A stretch of 53,950 nucleotides of DNA from Phycisphaerales bacterium. GTDB taxonomy: Bacteria > Planctomycetota > Phycisphaerae > Tepidisphaerales > Tepidisphaeraceae. Below, piece by piece: positions 7,262-18,122 of the stretch. The stretch spans positions 1-53,950 of the forward strand of contig JADYZN010000054.1 in the NCBI GenBank assembly GCA_020853095.1, written 5' to 3'. Numbering within the stretch: position 1 is the stretch's first letter; the number at the start of each line of letters is the position of its first letter. The notes beneath the pieces were generated by a model that was not told the origin of the DNA, searched no databases, and saw nothing but the letters and a program-made list of their open reading frames with translations. Made by a program: the position numbers and the translations under genes.

Positions 7262-10024
7262 ATGCGGAAAATCATTCATCTGTCGCTGGGACTGGTTCTG
7301 GTGGTTTGTGCGATCGCGATGGCCCAGGAGCCGGCGGCCACGGCCGGCCGGCCGGCGTTGCAAATCGAAAAGTACGTTCTACCCAACGGACTGCAGGTGC
7401 TGTTGCACGTGGATCGCAAGCTGCCGATCGTGCAGGTGAACCAGTGGTTTCACGTCGGCTCGAAAAACGAACAACCCGGGCGGACGGGATTCGCGCATCT
7501 GTTTGAGCACCTGATGTTCCAGGGTTCGCTCAACGCTTCGGGGGAATATTTTCAATACGTCGAGAAAGCGGGCGGGTCGGGGGCCAACGGCTCGACGTGG
7601 TATGACCGCACCAATTACGTCTGCTCGGTTCCATCGGCCAACCTGGAATATCTGCTGTGGGTCGAATCGGACCGGCTGGCCACGCTGATGGAGGCGATGA
7701 CCCAGGAAAAGCTCGACAATCAGCGCGAGGTGGTGAAAAACGAACGGCGGCAGAATTATGAAAACACCCCCTACGGGATGGCCACCATCCTCATGACCGA
7801 AAACCTGTTTCCCAAGGGTCATCCCTATTCGTGGGACACCATCGGCTCGGCGGCCGATCTGAACGCGGCCACCCTGGAGGATGTCAAGGCGTTCTTCAAG
7901 ACCTATTACACCCCCAACAACCTGTCGATCTGCATCGCGGGGGATTTCGATCCCGCCGTGGCGAAAAAACTGGTCGAAAAGTATTTCGGTCCCATCCCGC
8001 CGGGGCCGAACCTGGAACGGCCCAAACGGTGGATTCCGCAACTGTCGGGCGAAAAAATCGTTGAAATCACCGACCGCGTGGCGCTGGAACGGACGTACAT
8101 CGCCTGGCCGACGCCACCATGGTTTGGCGCGGACAACGCCGAATTGGACCTGGCGGCTCGAATCCTGGGGGATGGATTGTCCTCCCGGTTGAACAAGGCG
8201 CTGGTCTATGACCGGCAGGTGTGCACGGATGTCTCGGCAGACCAATGGCCGATGGAGCTGTCGTGCATTTTCATGGTCGATGCGACCGCCCGGCCGGGGG
8301 TTTCGCTGGAACAGACCGAGCGGATCATCACCGGGGAGATTTCCCGGCTGGCCCGCGAAGGCCCGACCGAACAGGAGCTTTCCCGTGCCAAAGCCGCCCG
8401 CGAGACGATGATGATCTCCCTGCTGGAACGGATCGGCGGGTTTGATTCCAAGGCCGACCTGATCAACCAGTACAACACCTACCTGGGCGATCCCAACAAG
8501 TTTGACGAGGACATGGACCGGTTCGCACGGGTCACGACGGCGGACGTTCAACGGGCCGCCGCCCGATGGCTGGACACGCCCAACCGTCTGCTGGTGCGCG
8601 TCCGATCTCGCACGGCTGAAACACCGGCCACGACAACGACACTGGATCGATCCCATGCCCCCGCGTTTGGCGAGGATCAGCTCTTCACCGCGCCGGCCGT
8701 GCAGTCGGCGATGTTGGACAACGGCCTTCAGGTGCTGGTCTGCACCAGGGCGGATCTTCCCAAGGTGTCGGTGCAGGTGGTCAACAAGGGGGGAACATCG
8801 CTGGACCCGGCCGACAAGGCGGGGTTGGCGCATCTGCTGACGACGACGATCCTTCGCGGCACGACGACGCGGGATGCCCTGACAATTTCGCAGCAGATGG
8901 GCAACCTCGGCGTGACGATCTCCACCCGCGCCAACACGGAGGATTTGCGATTTGGCATCGATTCGCTCAAACATCATCTGCCCGAGGCGATGGCGCTGCT
9001 GACGGATGTGCTTCGCAACCCGACCTTCCCGCAGGCCGAGGTGGATCGGGAAAAGAAGAACACCGTCGATGCGCTGGCCCAGGAGATGGCCGATCCGGAC
9101 ACGCTCAAATGGATCATCGGCCCGCAGTTGGAATTCGGATTGAACCACCCTTACGGATTGCGGGAATTGCCGGCCACCATCGAGTCGATCACGCGGCAGG
9201 ACCTGGTGAATTTTTACCAGACCCACCTGACGCCCGACCGCACCGCGTTGATCTTCGCCGGCGACATGACGCTGGAAGAGGCGGTGGCGCTGGCGAAAAA
9301 GCATTTCGGTGACTGGGCCGGCAAAGCGGCGTCGCTGCCCCCGATTCCTCCCGCGCAACCGGCGGGATACGGCCGGATTTACCTGGTGGACCGGCCGGGA
9401 TCGGCCCAGACGCAGGTGGCGGTCCTGTTGCCCAATCCACCCCGCGACAACGAGGATTATTACGCACTGAGGATGGTCAATTCGGTCTACGGCGGTTCGT
9501 TCATGTCGCGTTTGAACCTGAACATCCGCGAAGACAAGGGGTATGCCTACAACGCATGGTCCCACCAGCAGATCAACGTCGGGCCGGGGTTGTGGTGGGC
9601 CTATGGGGGCGTCCAGACCGACAAGACCCGGGAAGCCCTGGTGGAGTTTGTCAAAGAGGTCCGGGGAATGGCCGGTGAAAGGCCCATCACGCAGTCGGAA
9701 CTGGAGACCGCCCAGCAGCGATGGAAACGGGGTTATCCGCAGCAATTTTCCACGCTTTCGCAGGTGGTGTCGCAGATCGCCGATCTGTGGTCGCAGAACC
9801 TGCCCATGAGCGAGATGCAGCGACAGATCGAACGGCCGGCCGAGGTTTCGCTTCAGGCCGTCAATGCCGCCGCCCACCGGTACATCGTGCCCGACCAGAT
9901 GATGATCCTGCTGATCGGCGATCGGGCGAAGATCGAGCCGGGGATCAGGGAATTGAACCTCGGCCCGATCGTGCCGCTGGATGTTGAAGGAAGGGTGATC
10001 AAATCGCCATCAACCGGTGACTGA
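7262..10024 (+). CDS. Secreted M16 family zinc metallopeptidase, two-domain
   Basis: 920 residues from the ATG at 7262, placed before a clear signal peptide (MRKIIHLSLGLVLVVCAIAMA). The N-terminal M16 domain has the inverted zinc motif HLFEH (about 79-83) in FAHLFEHLMFQG and the downstream glutamate region NQREVVKNERRQN. The second copy (from about residue 480, LDNGLQVLVCTRADLP) has HLLTT where HxxEH would be, so it lacks the catalytic set; this active/inactive pairing is usual for bacterial M16B and processing-peptidase-like proteins. It probably degrades or processes peptides in the periplasm. Its last 15 bases overlap the end of the convergent methyltransferase gene. Confidence 0.9.
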   Translation: MRKIIHLSLGLVLVVCAIAMAQEPAATAGRPALQIEKYVLPNGLQVLLHVDRKLPIVQVNQWFHVGSKNEQPGRTGFAHLFEHLMFQGSLNASGEYFQYVEKAGGSGANGSTWYDRTNYVCSVPSANLEYLLWVESDRLATLMEAMTQEKLDNQREVVKNERRQNYENTPYGMATILMTENLFPKGHPYSWDTIGSAADLNAATLEDVKAFFKTYYTPNNLSICIAGDFDPAVAKKLVEKYFGPIPPGPNLERPKRWIPQLSGEKIVEITDRVALERTYIAWPTPPWFGADNAELDLAARILGDGLSSRLNKALVYDRQVCTDVSADQWPMELSCIFMVDATARPGVSLEQTERIITGEISRLAREGPTEQELSRAKAARETMMISLLERIGGFDSKADLINQYNTYLGDPNKFDEDMDRFARVTTADVQRAAARWLDTPNRLLVRVRSRTAETPATTTTLDRSHAPAFGEDQLFTAPAVQSAMLDNGLQVLVCTRADLPKVSVQVVNKGGTSLDPADKAGLAHLLTTTILRGTTTRDALTISQQMGNLGVTISTRANTEDLRFGIDSLKHHLPEAMALLTDVLRNPTFPQAEVDREKKNTVDALAQEMADPDTLKWIIGPQLEFGLNHPYGLRELPATIESITRQDLVNFYQTHLTPDRTALIFAGDMTLEEAVALAKKHFGDWAGKAASLPPIPPAQPAGYGRIYLVDRPGSAQTQVAVLLPNPPRDNEDYYALRMVNSVYGGSFMSRLNLNIREDKGYAYNAWSHQQINVGPGLWWAYGGVQTDKTREALVEFVKEVRGMAGERPITQSELETAQQRWKRGYPQQFSTLSQVVSQIADLWSQNLPMSEMQRQIERPAEVSLQAVNAAAHRYIVPDQMMILLIGDRAKIEPGIRELNLGPIVPLDVEGRVIKSPSTGD

Positions 10025-10738
10025 TGGGCGTCGCAGCATCAACAGGCGAATGCGTTTGGGAGGCGTTGTCAGGTCGATGGATTGTTCCTCCAATTGCCAG
10101 CCAGCACTGCGGATCCATGGGATGAACAATTCGCCGGTCTGCCTTCCTGGTTCCCCCAGCACGATTTTGCCATCGTCGGCCAGGTGGGCCTTCCAGAAGG
10201 GGTTCAGATAATCCCATTGTTTGCGTTCGTAGAGAATGTCCGCGCCCAGGATCAGGTCAAAGGTTTCATCCAGCCGATCCCGCCGCCAGTCGAGCCGACG
10301 GGTGCGGATGGTTGTCTTGTCTGTCGCGCTGTTGAGGCGGGCGAACAGCAGGGCATCCGGTTCCAGGTCCGCAAAGAGAACCGATGCGCCGAGCGCGGCC
10401 GCGACCATCCCGCTTAAACCCATGCCGCACCCCAGATCGAGCACGCGAACCCCGCGCAACGTGGGTTGTTGGATCAACCAGTGGGCAATGGCATGGGCGC
10501 TGTCCCAGAGTTCCGCCCAGTAGGGCAGGTGCAGCTCATCGCCGCAGGTGCGAACCCCCGCGAGCCGTTCACGGCGATCCTCGGCCTCGGCGACCTCATC
10601 CAGCACGCGGTTGGGGTCGGCGATGCGCGTGAAAGGGAGGCTCAACGGGCCGAAACGCAGTGTTTCCGTCACGGTCTGGTATCGTCGGCCGATGCGGTGG
10701 AGGCATTTGGCCCGCAGTCGCCGGGCGTGGGGGTCCAT
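10010..10738 (-). CDS. Class I SAM-dependent methyltransferase, protein-lysine methyltransferase-like
   Basis: 242 residues. GVRVLDLGCGMGLSGMVAA is the SAM-binding motif I, followed by the acidic residue of motif II (FADLEPDAL) and DLILGADILYE as motif IV. The arrangement (YWAELWDSAHAIAHWL before motif I, then GADILYE) resembles the METTL21/nicotinamide N-methyltransferase-like group, many of which methylate protein lysines. The target here is unknown. It converges on the M16 peptidase with a 15-bp overlap and is divergent from uvrA (147 bp). Confidence 0.75.
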   Translation of the reverse strand: MDPHARRLRAKCLHRIGRRYQTVTETLRFGPLSLPFTRIADPNRVLDEVAEAEDRRERLAGVRTCGDELHLPYWAELWDSAHAIAHWLIQQPTLRGVRVLDLGCGMGLSGMVAAALGASVLFADLEPDALLFARLNSATDKTTIRTRRLDWRRDRLDETFDLILGADILYERKQWDYLNPFWKAHLADDGKIVLGEPGRQTGELFIPWIRSAGWQLEEQSIDLTTPPKRIRLLMLRRPSVTG

Positions 10739-10885
10739 CGTCCGGATGATAGTCGGGTATTCATCGTGGCGATAGCATCGCGGGAATCAGGACCGATCCG
10801 GGGTCTTTATCATCCCGTACATATTCCGTACAATGGATGCCTGCAACGGGGGGCGATGGGGGTGGTTTTTAGTCAGGTTTCCGCG

Positions 10886-13864
10886 ATGAGTTTGAAGTCG
10901 ATCCGCATCCGGGGGGCGCGTGAGCACAACCTCAAGAACATCTCAATCGAGATTCCGCGCGACCAGGTGGTGGTCATCACCGGCCTGTCCGGCAGCGGCA
11001 AATCGACGCTGGCGTTCGACACGGTCTACGCCGAGGGTCAGCGCAAATACGTGGAGTCGTTGTCCGCCTACGCGCGGCAGTTCCTGGAACAGCTTCAAAA
11101 GCCGGACATCGACGAGATCGAGGGGTTGCCGCCGACGATCGCCATCGAGCAGCGATCGGCCAGTTCCAATCCCCGTTCCACGGTGGCGACGACGACCGAG
11201 ATTTACGATTACCTGCGGGTGCTGTTCGCGCGGGCCGGCACGCCGCACTGCTGGGTGTGCGGGCATCCGATCAGCAGCCAGAGCGCCGCGCAGATCGTCG
11301 ATGCGGTGATGGCCTATCCGGCCGGCGCCAAGGTGATGATCCTCTCCCCGCTGGTGCGTTCGCAGAAGGGGGAACACAAGGACGTCTTCGCCGCCATCCA
11401 CAAACAGGGGTTCGTGCGGGCGAGGGTGGATGGAGAGGTGATGGAACTGGCCGCACCGCCGGCTGGGTCGGGGGGCCGGGTCGGGCCGACGTTGAAAAAG
11501 ACCTTCAGCCACAGCATCGAGGCGGTGGTGGACCGGATCGTCCTGAAACCGGAGGTCCGATCCCGCCTGGCCGATTCGATCGAGACGGCCTTGAAACTCG
11601 CACGGGGGGTGGTGATCGTCTCCATCGCACAGGGTGATGGATCGTGGAAAGACCAGGTCTACAGCGAGAAATTCGCCTGCCCGGAACATCCCGAAGCATC
11701 GTTGGGAGAGCTGGAGCCGAGGTTGTTCAGTTTCAATTCACCCCACGGGGCGTGCGCCACCTGTGTCGGCCTGGGGACGACGTTTGAATTCGATCCGGAG
11801 ATGCTGGTTCCCGATGATTCGCTGTCGCTGGAGACCGGCGCGGTGGAGGCCTGGCGCAAAAACGGCAAGCGGATGAACATCTATTACAGCCGGATTCTCC
11901 GGCAGTTCTGCCGTGACTTTGATGTCTCCTATACCCAGCCGATCCGGGAGTTTCCAAAAAAAGTTCGCGAGGTCCTGATGTACGGGACGGCCGCCAAGGG
12001 TGATCTGGGCACCTGCACGGAGTTTGAAGGGGTCATCCCCAACCTTCAACGTCGTTTTGAGCACACCGAAAGCGAATGGACCAAACAACGCCTGCACCAG
12101 TACATGTCCGAATCACCCTGCCCGGAATGCCACGGGGCGCGGCTGAAAAAAGAGGCGATGGCGGTGCGGCTGAGGACCGACGACCCGGCCGAACCCCCGG
12201 CCGCCGGAAAGTCCCGAAAAGCCGGCGGCAATGGCTCGCTCCCGCCGTCGTTGCCGGGATGTTCCATCGTGGACATCACCGGCTTCACCGTCCTGGCCGC
12301 GCGGCATTTTTTCGACCATCTGCGACTCGGGGCCGAGGGTCAGAAGATCGCCGAGCCGATCGTCCGCGAGATCACCGCCCGGCTGGGGTTCATGATCGAC
12401 GTGGGGCTGGGATATCTGACGCTGGACCGGCGGACCGGCACGCTTTCCGGCGGCGAAGCCCAGCGCATCCGGCTGGCGACGCAGGTGGGATCGGGGCTGG
12501 TGGGGGTTTGCTACGTCCTTGATGAACCGACGATCGGACTGCACCAGCGCGACAACCTTCGGCTGGTCCGCACGCTCCGGCGGTTGCAGGGGATCGGCAA
12601 CACGGTCCTGATCGTCGAACACGATGAGGACTGCATCCGCAGCGCCGACCACCTGATCGACATCGGTCCGGGGGCCGGCGCGCACGGGGGGGAGGTGGTG
12701 GCGGCCGGGCCGGTCGCCGAGCTTCTCGATCCGCGCCGGCGAGGATCGATGGCCGCCCGTTCGGTGACGATTCCCTATCTGACCGGCGAGCGCTCGATCC
12801 CCATCCCCGCGCACCGGCGGCCGGTCGATCCGAACCGCGAATGCATCGAACTGCGCGGATGCCGGGAGAACAACCTCAAGGATTTGGACGTCCGCATCCC
12901 GCTGGGAGGGGTGGTCTGCATCACCGGGGTCTCCGGTTCGGGCAAATCGACCCTGATCAACCAGACCCTTCTGCCGGCGCTGAAGCGAAAAATTTACGGT
13001 TCGCGTCTCAAGGCGGCGGCACACAAGCAGCTCCTGGGGGCCAACCGGATCGACAAGGTCATCGAGATCGACCAATCCCCCATCGGCCGAACGCCCCGTT
13101 CCAACCCGGCGACCTACACCGGGGTGTTCGACGAGATCCGCAAAGTTTTCTCCAAAACCCGCGAGTCGCGCATCCGCGGATACGAGGCCGGTCGATTCAG
13201 CTTCAACGTCAAGGGAGGGCGATGCGAGGCGTGCCAGGGGCAGGGGACCAAGTGCATCGAGATGCACTTCCTGCCGGATGTGTACGTGGATTGCGAGGTC
13301 TGCCGGGGGTTGCGATACAACGCCCAGACGCTGGAGATCCACTACCGGGGCAAGTCAATCGCGGACGTGCTGGCGATGACGGTGGAGGAGGCGATGGCCT
13401 TTTTTGAAAGCCACCCGGCCATCCACAGGATGCTCAAGGCCGTCAACGATGTGGGATTGTCCTACGTCCAACTGGGCCAGCCCAGCACGCAGCTTTCCGG
13501 CGGCGAGGCCCAGCGCATCAAGCTGGCGGCCGAGCTGGGCAAAAACCCCACCGGCCACACCCTCTACATCCTGGATGAACCGACGACCGGCCTGCATTTT
13601 GCCGACATTCAAAACCTGCTCAACGTGCTCAACCGCCTGGCCGACATGAGCAATACGATCCTGGTCATCGAACACAACCTGGATGTCGTCAAGTGCGCCG
13701 ACTGGATCATCGACCTCGGCCCGGAAGGGGGCGATGAAGGGGGCCGGATCATCGCGGCCGGACCGCCCGAACGGATCATCGAATGTCCCGCCAGCCACAC
13801 GGCCGAATACCTTCGTCCCAAGCTGCTCGGCCAGCCGGCCAAAACGCTGGTCGCCGCCGGATGA
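10886..13864 (+). CDS. uvrA: Excinuclease ABC subunit A
   Basis: 992 residues from the ATG at 10886 ([18 protein letters not shown], the usual UvrA beginning). DNA-damage-sensing ATPase of nucleotide excision repair, working with UvrB. Two ABC halves are visible: Walker [10 protein letters not shown] and GVSGSGKST, signatures [14 protein letters not shown] and [14 protein letters not shown], and Walker [12 protein letters not shown] and [11 protein letters not shown]. Cysteine pairs form zinc modules: CWVC (~122), CPEH/CATC, CPEC (~412) and CEAC/CEVC (~780). A ~30-residue Ala/Pro/Gly/Lys-rich insert after [18 protein letters not shown] makes it slightly longer than the usual ~940-950. No uvrB or LexA box was seen nearby. 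Confidence 0.97.
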   Translation: MSLKSIRIRGAREHNLKNISIEIPRDQVVVITGLSGSGKSTLAFDTVYAEGQRKYVESLSAYARQFLEQLQKPDIDEIEGLPPTIAIEQRSASSNPRSTVATTTEIYDYLRVLFARAGTPHCWVCGHPISSQSAAQIVDAVMAYPAGAKVMILSPLVRSQKGEHKDVFAAIHKQGFVRARVDGEVMELAAPPAGSGGRVGPTLKKTFSHSIEAVVDRIVLKPEVRSRLADSIETALKLARGVVIVSIAQGDGSWKDQVYSEKFACPEHPEASLGELEPRLFSFNSPHGACATCVGLGTTFEFDPEMLVPDDSLSLETGAVEAWRKNGKRMNIYYSRILRQFCRDFDVSYTQPIREFPKKVREVLMYGTAAKGDLGTCTEFEGVIPNLQRRFEHTESEWTKQRLHQYMSESPCPECHGARLKKEAMAVRLRTDDPAEPPAAGKSRKAGGNGSLPPSLPGCSIVDITGFTVLAARHFFDHLRLGAEGQKIAEPIVREITARLGFMIDVGLGYLTLDRRTGTLSGGEAQRIRLATQVGSGLVGVCYVLDEPTIGLHQRDNLRLVRTLRRLQGIGNTVLIVEHDEDCIRSADHLIDIGPGAGAHGGEVVAAGPVAELLDPRRRGSMAARSVTIPYLTGERSIPIPAHRRPVDPNRECIELRGCRENNLKDLDVRIPLGGVVCITGVSGSGKSTLINQTLLPALKRKIYGSRLKAAAHKQLLGANRIDKVIEIDQSPIGRTPRSNPATYTGVFDEIRKVFSKTRESRIRGYEAGRFSFNVKGGRCEACQGQGTKCIEMHFLPDVYVDCEVCRGLRYNAQTLEIHYRGKSIADVLAMTVEEAMAFFESHPAIHRMLKAVNDVGLSYVQLGQPSTQLSGGEAQRIKLAAELGKNPTGHTLYILDEPTTGLHFADIQNLLNVLNRLADMSNTILVIEHNLDVVKCADWIIDLGPEGGDEGGRIIAAGPPERIIECPASHTAEYLRPKLLGQPAKTLVAAG

Positions 13865-13913
13865 TGAATCGGTCGTTGGCGGGATGCCCGATCCGCTGTA
13901 CGCTGCGAACCTC

Positions 13914-14651
13914 ATGAATGACCGACGCATCAACGTATTGGCCGACCCGGCCGCCGTGGCCCGCGCGGCAGCGGAACTGTTTGTTCAATCCGCCGATGAG
14001 GCGATCGCCAGGCAGGGGCGGTTTTCCGTGGCACTTTCGGGCGGTTCCACCCCGCAGGCGCTTTATGCGCTGCTGGCGGGCGAACCGTTTATAAACAAAG
14101 TGGACTGGTCAAAAGTGCATTTTTATTTCGCCGATGAACGGTGCGTGGGGCCTGCCGATCCGCAAAGCAATTACGGGATGGTGCGGGAGATTCTGTTGAA
14201 CCACCTGCCGATCCCCTCAACCAACGTGAACCGGATGAAAGGGGAAATCGACCCGCACGAGGCCGCGATCGAGTATGGACAGATGCTTAAATCCACCTTC
14301 GGCGATGGGGGGTTGGACCTGGTGTTGCTGGGGATGGGTGAGGATGGGCACACCGCCTCGCTTTTTCCGCACACCGCCGCCCTGGCCGAGGCCCGCCACC
14401 GCTGCGTGGCCAATTTCGTGGAAAAATTAAACGCCTGGCGATTGACCCTGTCGGCCCCATTCATCAACCGCGCCGGCGCGGTGGCGCTGCTGGTGTGCGG
14501 CCAAAGCAAGGCCCCGGCCATCCAGCGCGTGCTGGAAGAATCCCCCGACCCGCAACAATACCCCGTGCTGTTGATCCACCCCGCAAGCGGCAACCTCCTC
14601 TGGCTGCTCGACGCGGCGGCGGCGGGTATGGATCCGGAACATGCAACCTGA
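13914..14651 (+). CDS. pgl: 6-phosphogluconolactonase
   Basis: 245 residues from the ATG at 13914; an in-frame ATG at 13884 would add ten residues, and neither has a convincing ribosome site. Hydrolyses 6-phosphogluconolactone in the oxidative pentose phosphate pathway. Characteristic blocks: ALSGGSTPQALYALLA (phosphate binding), FYFADERCVGPADPQSNYGM, and LLGMGEDGHTASLFPHT with the catalytic His. Length fits the DevB/Pgl type. It starts 49 bases after uvrA on the same strand; zwf and gnd are not in the window. Confidence 0.92.
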   Translation: MNDRRINVLADPAAVARAAAELFVQSADEAIARQGRFSVALSGGSTPQALYALLAGEPFINKVDWSKVHFYFADERCVGPADPQSNYGMVREILLNHLPIPSTNVNRMKGEIDPHEAAIEYGQMLKSTFGDGGLDLVLLGMGEDGHTASLFPHTAALAEARHRCVANFVEKLNAWRLTLSAPFINRAGAVALLVCGQSKAPAIQRVLEESPDPQQYPVLLIHPASGNLLWLLDAAAAGMDPEHAT

Positions 14652-14745
14652 TGAGGCGACAACGTGATGAGACGGCGTTCCCGCCGATCCATCGTGACCC
14701 GATCAACTCCTTGCCCCGGTACGGCAATTACCTACTCTGTCGACG

Positions 14746-16098
14746 ATGTCCGATCCCGATCCATCGCAGTCCTCCCATCTGGCGTATGAGCTTCCGGACG
14801 ATGAGCGGCCCAGCACGGCCAGCCCGGTCGAGGGGGTGTTGGAGTCGCAGACCCCCGGCACGTCGGCCGCGCGGGAACACGATCCGTATGCGGCGTGGCG
14901 GCATCGGGGGTATCGGTGGTATTCGGCCGGGTGGATGGTGGCGGTGATCGGCTACCAGATGCAGGCGGTGGCGATCGGGTGGGAGGTGTACGACCGGACA
15001 CGGGATGAGATGGCGCTGGGGTGGCTGGCGCTGATTCAGGCGATTCCGGTGCTGTTGCTGGCGTTGCCGGCCGGACATCTGGCCGACCGGTTTGACCGGC
15101 GGAAGATCGTCTTTTACACGGCCATTTTACAGGGGTTGTGCGGGCTGGGGCTGGCGTGGTTGTCCTATCGGCCCGGATCGCTGCCGTGGATGTTCGCCCT
15201 GATGGGGCTGACCGGCATGGTGATGGCGGTGGGCCGGCCGGCCCGGTCGGCGCTGCTGCCGCAGGTGGTGCCGATGTCGGTCTTCAACAACGCCGTCACC
15301 TGGAACAGCAGCATCTTCGAGGTCTCATCAATGGTCGGCCCGGCATTGGGCGGGGCGGTCATCGCATGGAGCGTCCGATCGGCCTACCTGCTCGATGGCG
15401 TGTGCGCCCTGATCTTCGGCATCTTCGTCCTGTTCATCACCGCCCGGCCAGTGGATTCCAAAAGCAACACCGGCTCGATCTGGAGCAACCTCATGGCGGG
15501 GATCCGGTTCGTTTGGAAAAAAGAGATCATCCTGGCGACGATCACGCTGGATTTGTTCGCGGTGCTGTTCGGCGGGGCGACCTACCTGTTGCCGGTCTAC
15601 GCCAAGGACATCCTGCACGTGGATGAGTTCGGATTCGGATTGTTGCGGGCGGCCCCGGCGATCGGGGCGTTCGCGATGGCGCTGCTGCTGGCCCATTTGC
15701 CGCCGATGCGCAGGGCCGGGCGGAACCTGCTGGTGGCGGTGGCGTTGTTCGGCGTCGCCACGATCGTCTTCGGGTGGTCGCGATGGTTCTGGCTGTCGAT
15801 GGGGGCGTTGGTGGCGGCCGGGGCGTTCGACAACGTCAGCGTCGTCATTCGTCACACGCTGGTGCAGGTGCTGACGCCCGATGAGATGCGCGGGCGGGTG
15901 TCGGCGGTCAACCAGGTATTCATCGGGGCGAGCAACGAATTGGGCGGTCTGGAATCGGGCCTGACGGCCAAATGGTTCGGGCCGGTCGCCTCGGTGGTGG
16001 GTGGGGGGATCGGCACGCTGGCGGTCGTGGCGGCGGCGGCCTTGTGCTGGCCGAAATTACGCCGGTTCGGATCGTTGCACGATGCCACGCCCCATTGA
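14746..16098 (+). CDS. MFS transporter, EntS/MFS_3-type exporter
   Basis: 450 residues. A ~60-residue hydrophilic N-terminal tail precedes about eleven to twelve membrane helices. GHLADRFDRRKIVF between helices 2 and 3 is the MFS loop motif, and GRPARSALLPQVVP followed by NNAVTWNSSIFEVSSMVGPALGG is typical of the enterobactin-exporter-like MFS_3 group. Proton-driven export across the inner membrane is likely; the substrate is unknown and no siderophore genes are close. It converges on the aldo/keto reductase with a 38-bp gap. Confidence 0.88.
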   Translation: MSDPDPSQSSHLAYELPDDERPSTASPVEGVLESQTPGTSAAREHDPYAAWRHRGYRWYSAGWMVAVIGYQMQAVAIGWEVYDRTRDEMALGWLALIQAIPVLLLALPAGHLADRFDRRKIVFYTAILQGLCGLGLAWLSYRPGSLPWMFALMGLTGMVMAVGRPARSALLPQVVPMSVFNNAVTWNSSIFEVSSMVGPALGGAVIAWSVRSAYLLDGVCALIFGIFVLFITARPVDSKSNTGSIWSNLMAGIRFVWKKEIILATITLDLFAVLFGGATYLLPVYAKDILHVDEFGFGLLRAAPAIGAFAMALLLAHLPPMRRAGRNLLVAVALFGVATIVFGWSRWFWLSMGALVAAGAFDNVSVVIRHTLVQVLTPDEMRGRVSAVNQVFIGASNELGGLESGLTAKWFGPVASVVGGGIGTLAVVAAAALCWPKLRRFGSLHDATPH

Positions 16099-16136
16099 TG
16101 GGATGATGGGCGCATCGGCCGGCATCTCCGGCGGGA

Positions 16137-17132
16137 TTATCCAATCGGCGCAAGCTGTTCGATGCGCTGTAGTTGCTCATCCGTAAAGGTGAGATTTTTC
16201 AACGCCGCCACGTTCTCCTCAACCTGTTTGGCGCTGGAAGCGCCGATCAGCGCGCTGGTGATGCCGGGCAGTCGAAGCACCCACGCCAGCGCCATCTGCG
16301 CCAGCGTCTGGCCGCGCGACCGGGCGATTTCATTCAGTTCGATGAGGGTTTGCCGACGTTGGGCGGTCAGATTCTCCGCCAGCCACTGTTTTCCCCATTT
16401 GCGGGCTACCCGGCTTTCATCCGGGATCGCATCCCCCAGGTATTTGTCCGTCAACAACCCAGACGCCAGCGGGCAGAAGGCGATGACTCCCGTTCCAAAC
16501 CGCTCGGTCAGCGGCAGCAAGTCCGATTCCAGCTTCCGATTCAGCAGGTTGTAGTAAGGTTGATGGATCGTGATCGGCGACCAGTCATGTTGCCGGACCA
16601 CGCCCACGGCGTCGGCGTATTGGGCGCCGTTGTAATTGCTGATGCCGGCGTAAAGGGCCTTGCCCTGCTTCACCAGCGAATCCAGCGCCCCGATCGTCTC
16701 ATCCAGCGGCGTCTGCGGGTCGGGGCGGTGGGAATAGAAGATGTCAAAATAGTCCAACCCCATGCGTTTCAGCGAGTGATCGCAACTGGTGATCAGGTTT
16801 TTCCGAGATCCCCATTCACCATACGGCCCCGGCCACATGAGAAAGCCGGCCTTGGAGGAGATGACCAGCTCATCTCGCGGCATCTCGCGGATGATTTTTC
16901 CGCAGACAACCTCCGCGTTCCCCGGCGGCGTGCCGTAATTGTTGGCGAAGTCAAAATGCGTGATCCCCAGGTCGAACGCGCGAAAAAGACATTCCCTGGC
17001 CACCTCGCCGCCGCGATATCCGCCGAAGGTTTCCCACGCCCCCAGTGAAATCGCCGGCAACAGCAGCCCGCTGCGGCCGCAACGCCGATAAATCATCGAA
17101 TCGTAACGGCCGGCCGCGAAAGTCGTCGTCAT
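16137..17132 (-). CDS. Aldo/keto reductase, YghZ (glyceraldehyde 3-phosphate reductase)-like
   Basis: 331 residues; TIM-barrel NADPH-dependent carbonyl reductase acting in the cytoplasm. The early block YRRCGRSGLLLPAISLGAWE, FDFANNYG with the catalytic Asp and Tyr, SSKAGFLMWPGPYGEWGSRK with the catalytic Lys, and YFDIFYSHRPDPQTPLDET with the catalytic His all match the AKR14/YghZ group. Those enzymes reduce L-glyceraldehyde 3-phosphate and methylglyoxal. AGGAG precedes the ATG by about ten bases. Divergent from purU with 52 bp between starts. Confidence 0.88.
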   Translation of the reverse strand: MTTTFAAGRYDSMIYRRCGRSGLLLPAISLGAWETFGGYRGGEVARECLFRAFDLGITHFDFANNYGTPPGNAEVVCGKIIREMPRDELVISSKAGFLMWPGPYGEWGSRKNLITSCDHSLKRMGLDYFDIFYSHRPDPQTPLDETIGALDSLVKQGKALYAGISNYNGAQYADAVGVVRQHDWSPITIHQPYYNLLNRKLESDLLPLTERFGTGVIAFCPLASGLLTDKYLGDAIPDESRVARKWGKQWLAENLTAQRRQTLIELNEIARSRGQTLAQMALAWVLRLPGITSALIGASSAKQVEENVAALKNLTFTDEQLQRIEQLAPIG

Positions 17133-17184
17133 GGTCCTTGTCTCCTCGCTTCAGGGATTCCATAGCTTATAATCGTCCCCGCCG

Positions 17185-18042
17185 ATGGGCCAGCACCGTT
17201 ACACCCTCAGCCTCTCCTGCCCCGACCGCGTGGGGATCGTCGCCGCCGTCAGCGGGTTGATTGCCTCGTGCAGGGGTTGGATTCTCGAAGCCAGCTATCA
17301 CGCCGATGCCCAGACTCGGTGGTTTTTCATGAGACAGGAGATTCTGGCCGAGTCGTTGTCGATCGACATCAATGATTTCCGGGGCCGGATCGCCGCGCTG
17401 GCCAAAGAGTTCGACATGGACTGGCGGCTGTCCGATTCGGCCGTCAAAAAGCGCATCGCCCTGTTCGTCAGCCGGCAGGACCATTGCCTTTCCGATCTGC
17501 TGTACCGCTGGCGCAACCAGGAGTTCGACTTCGACATTGTCTGCGTCATCTCCAACCACCCGGACCTGCGCGGCTTCGTGGAATTTCATCAGATTCCCTA
17601 CCACCACGTGCCGGTCACCCCCGAAAACAAGGATCGCTCCTTCGGCCGGATGGAAGACCTCGTCAACGAACACCGCGCCGACGCCATCGTACTGGCCCGT
17701 TACATGCAGGTTCTGCCGGGCGGTTTCTGTGAACGATTTGAAGGCCGGATCATCAACATCCACCACAGCTTTCTGCCTTCGTTTGTCGGCGGCCGACCCT
17801 ATCACCAGGCCTATGAACGCGGCGTCAAACTGATCGGCGCCACCTGCCACTACGTCACCAGCGATCTCGACGCCGGCCCGATCATCGACCAAGATGTCAT
17901 CCGCGTCGATCACAGCGATGCGGTTGAAGACATGATGCGGCTGGGCCGCGACGTCGAAAAAACCGTCCTCGCCAGGGGCCTGCGCTATCACGTCCAGGAG
18001 CGCGTGCTGATTCATCAGAACAAGACGATCGTGTTCGATTGA
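17185..18042 (+). CDS. purU: Formyltetrahydrofolate deformylase
   Basis: 285 residues. Hydrolyses 10-formyltetrahydrofolate to formate and tetrahydrofolate, balancing one-carbon pools and supplying formate for PurT. An N-terminal ACT domain (YTLSLSCPDRVGIVAAVSGL) is followed by a formyltransferase fold with the catalytic set visible as NIHHSFLPSFVGG (Asn, His) and DLDAGPIIDQDV (Asp). Length is the family norm. Its stop overlaps the left arm of a 9-bp inverted repeat. Confidence 0.95.
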   Translation: MGQHRYTLSLSCPDRVGIVAAVSGLIASCRGWILEASYHADAQTRWFFMRQEILAESLSIDINDFRGRIAALAKEFDMDWRLSDSAVKKRIALFVSRQDHCLSDLLYRWRNQEFDFDIVCVISNHPDLRGFVEFHQIPYHHVPVTPENKDRSFGRMEDLVNEHRADAIVLARYMQVLPGGFCERFEGRIINIHHSFLPSFVGGRPYHQAYERGVKLIGATCHYVTSDLDAGPIIDQDVIRVDHSDAVEDMMRLGRDVEKTVLARGLRYHVQERVLIHQNKTIVFD

Positions 18043-18104
18043 AACAGGGTGTGCCCGCACGGACGGTATATTCTCACAGGCTCTGTCTAACGTTCCCCTG
18101 TTTC
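18041..18104. repeat. Inverted repeat arms enclosing a TTAGACAGAGCC 12-mer
   Basis: GAAACAGGG (18041-18049) and CCCTGTTTC (18096-18104) are perfect inverted arms 46 bases apart. Between them, on the minus strand, lies TTAGACAGAGCC (18079-18090), one of four copies of this 12-mer in the window. A terminator for purU is possible, but there is no T-run. Confidence 0.4.
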
Positions 18105-18122
18105 CCGGTCGATAGAGCATAA

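Noticed and set aside
7379-9877. 832-codon open frame on the minus strand
   Set aside because: It lies fully antisense to the M16 peptidase, has Arg/Gln/His/Gly-rich composition without any domain, and reflects high-GC codon bias.
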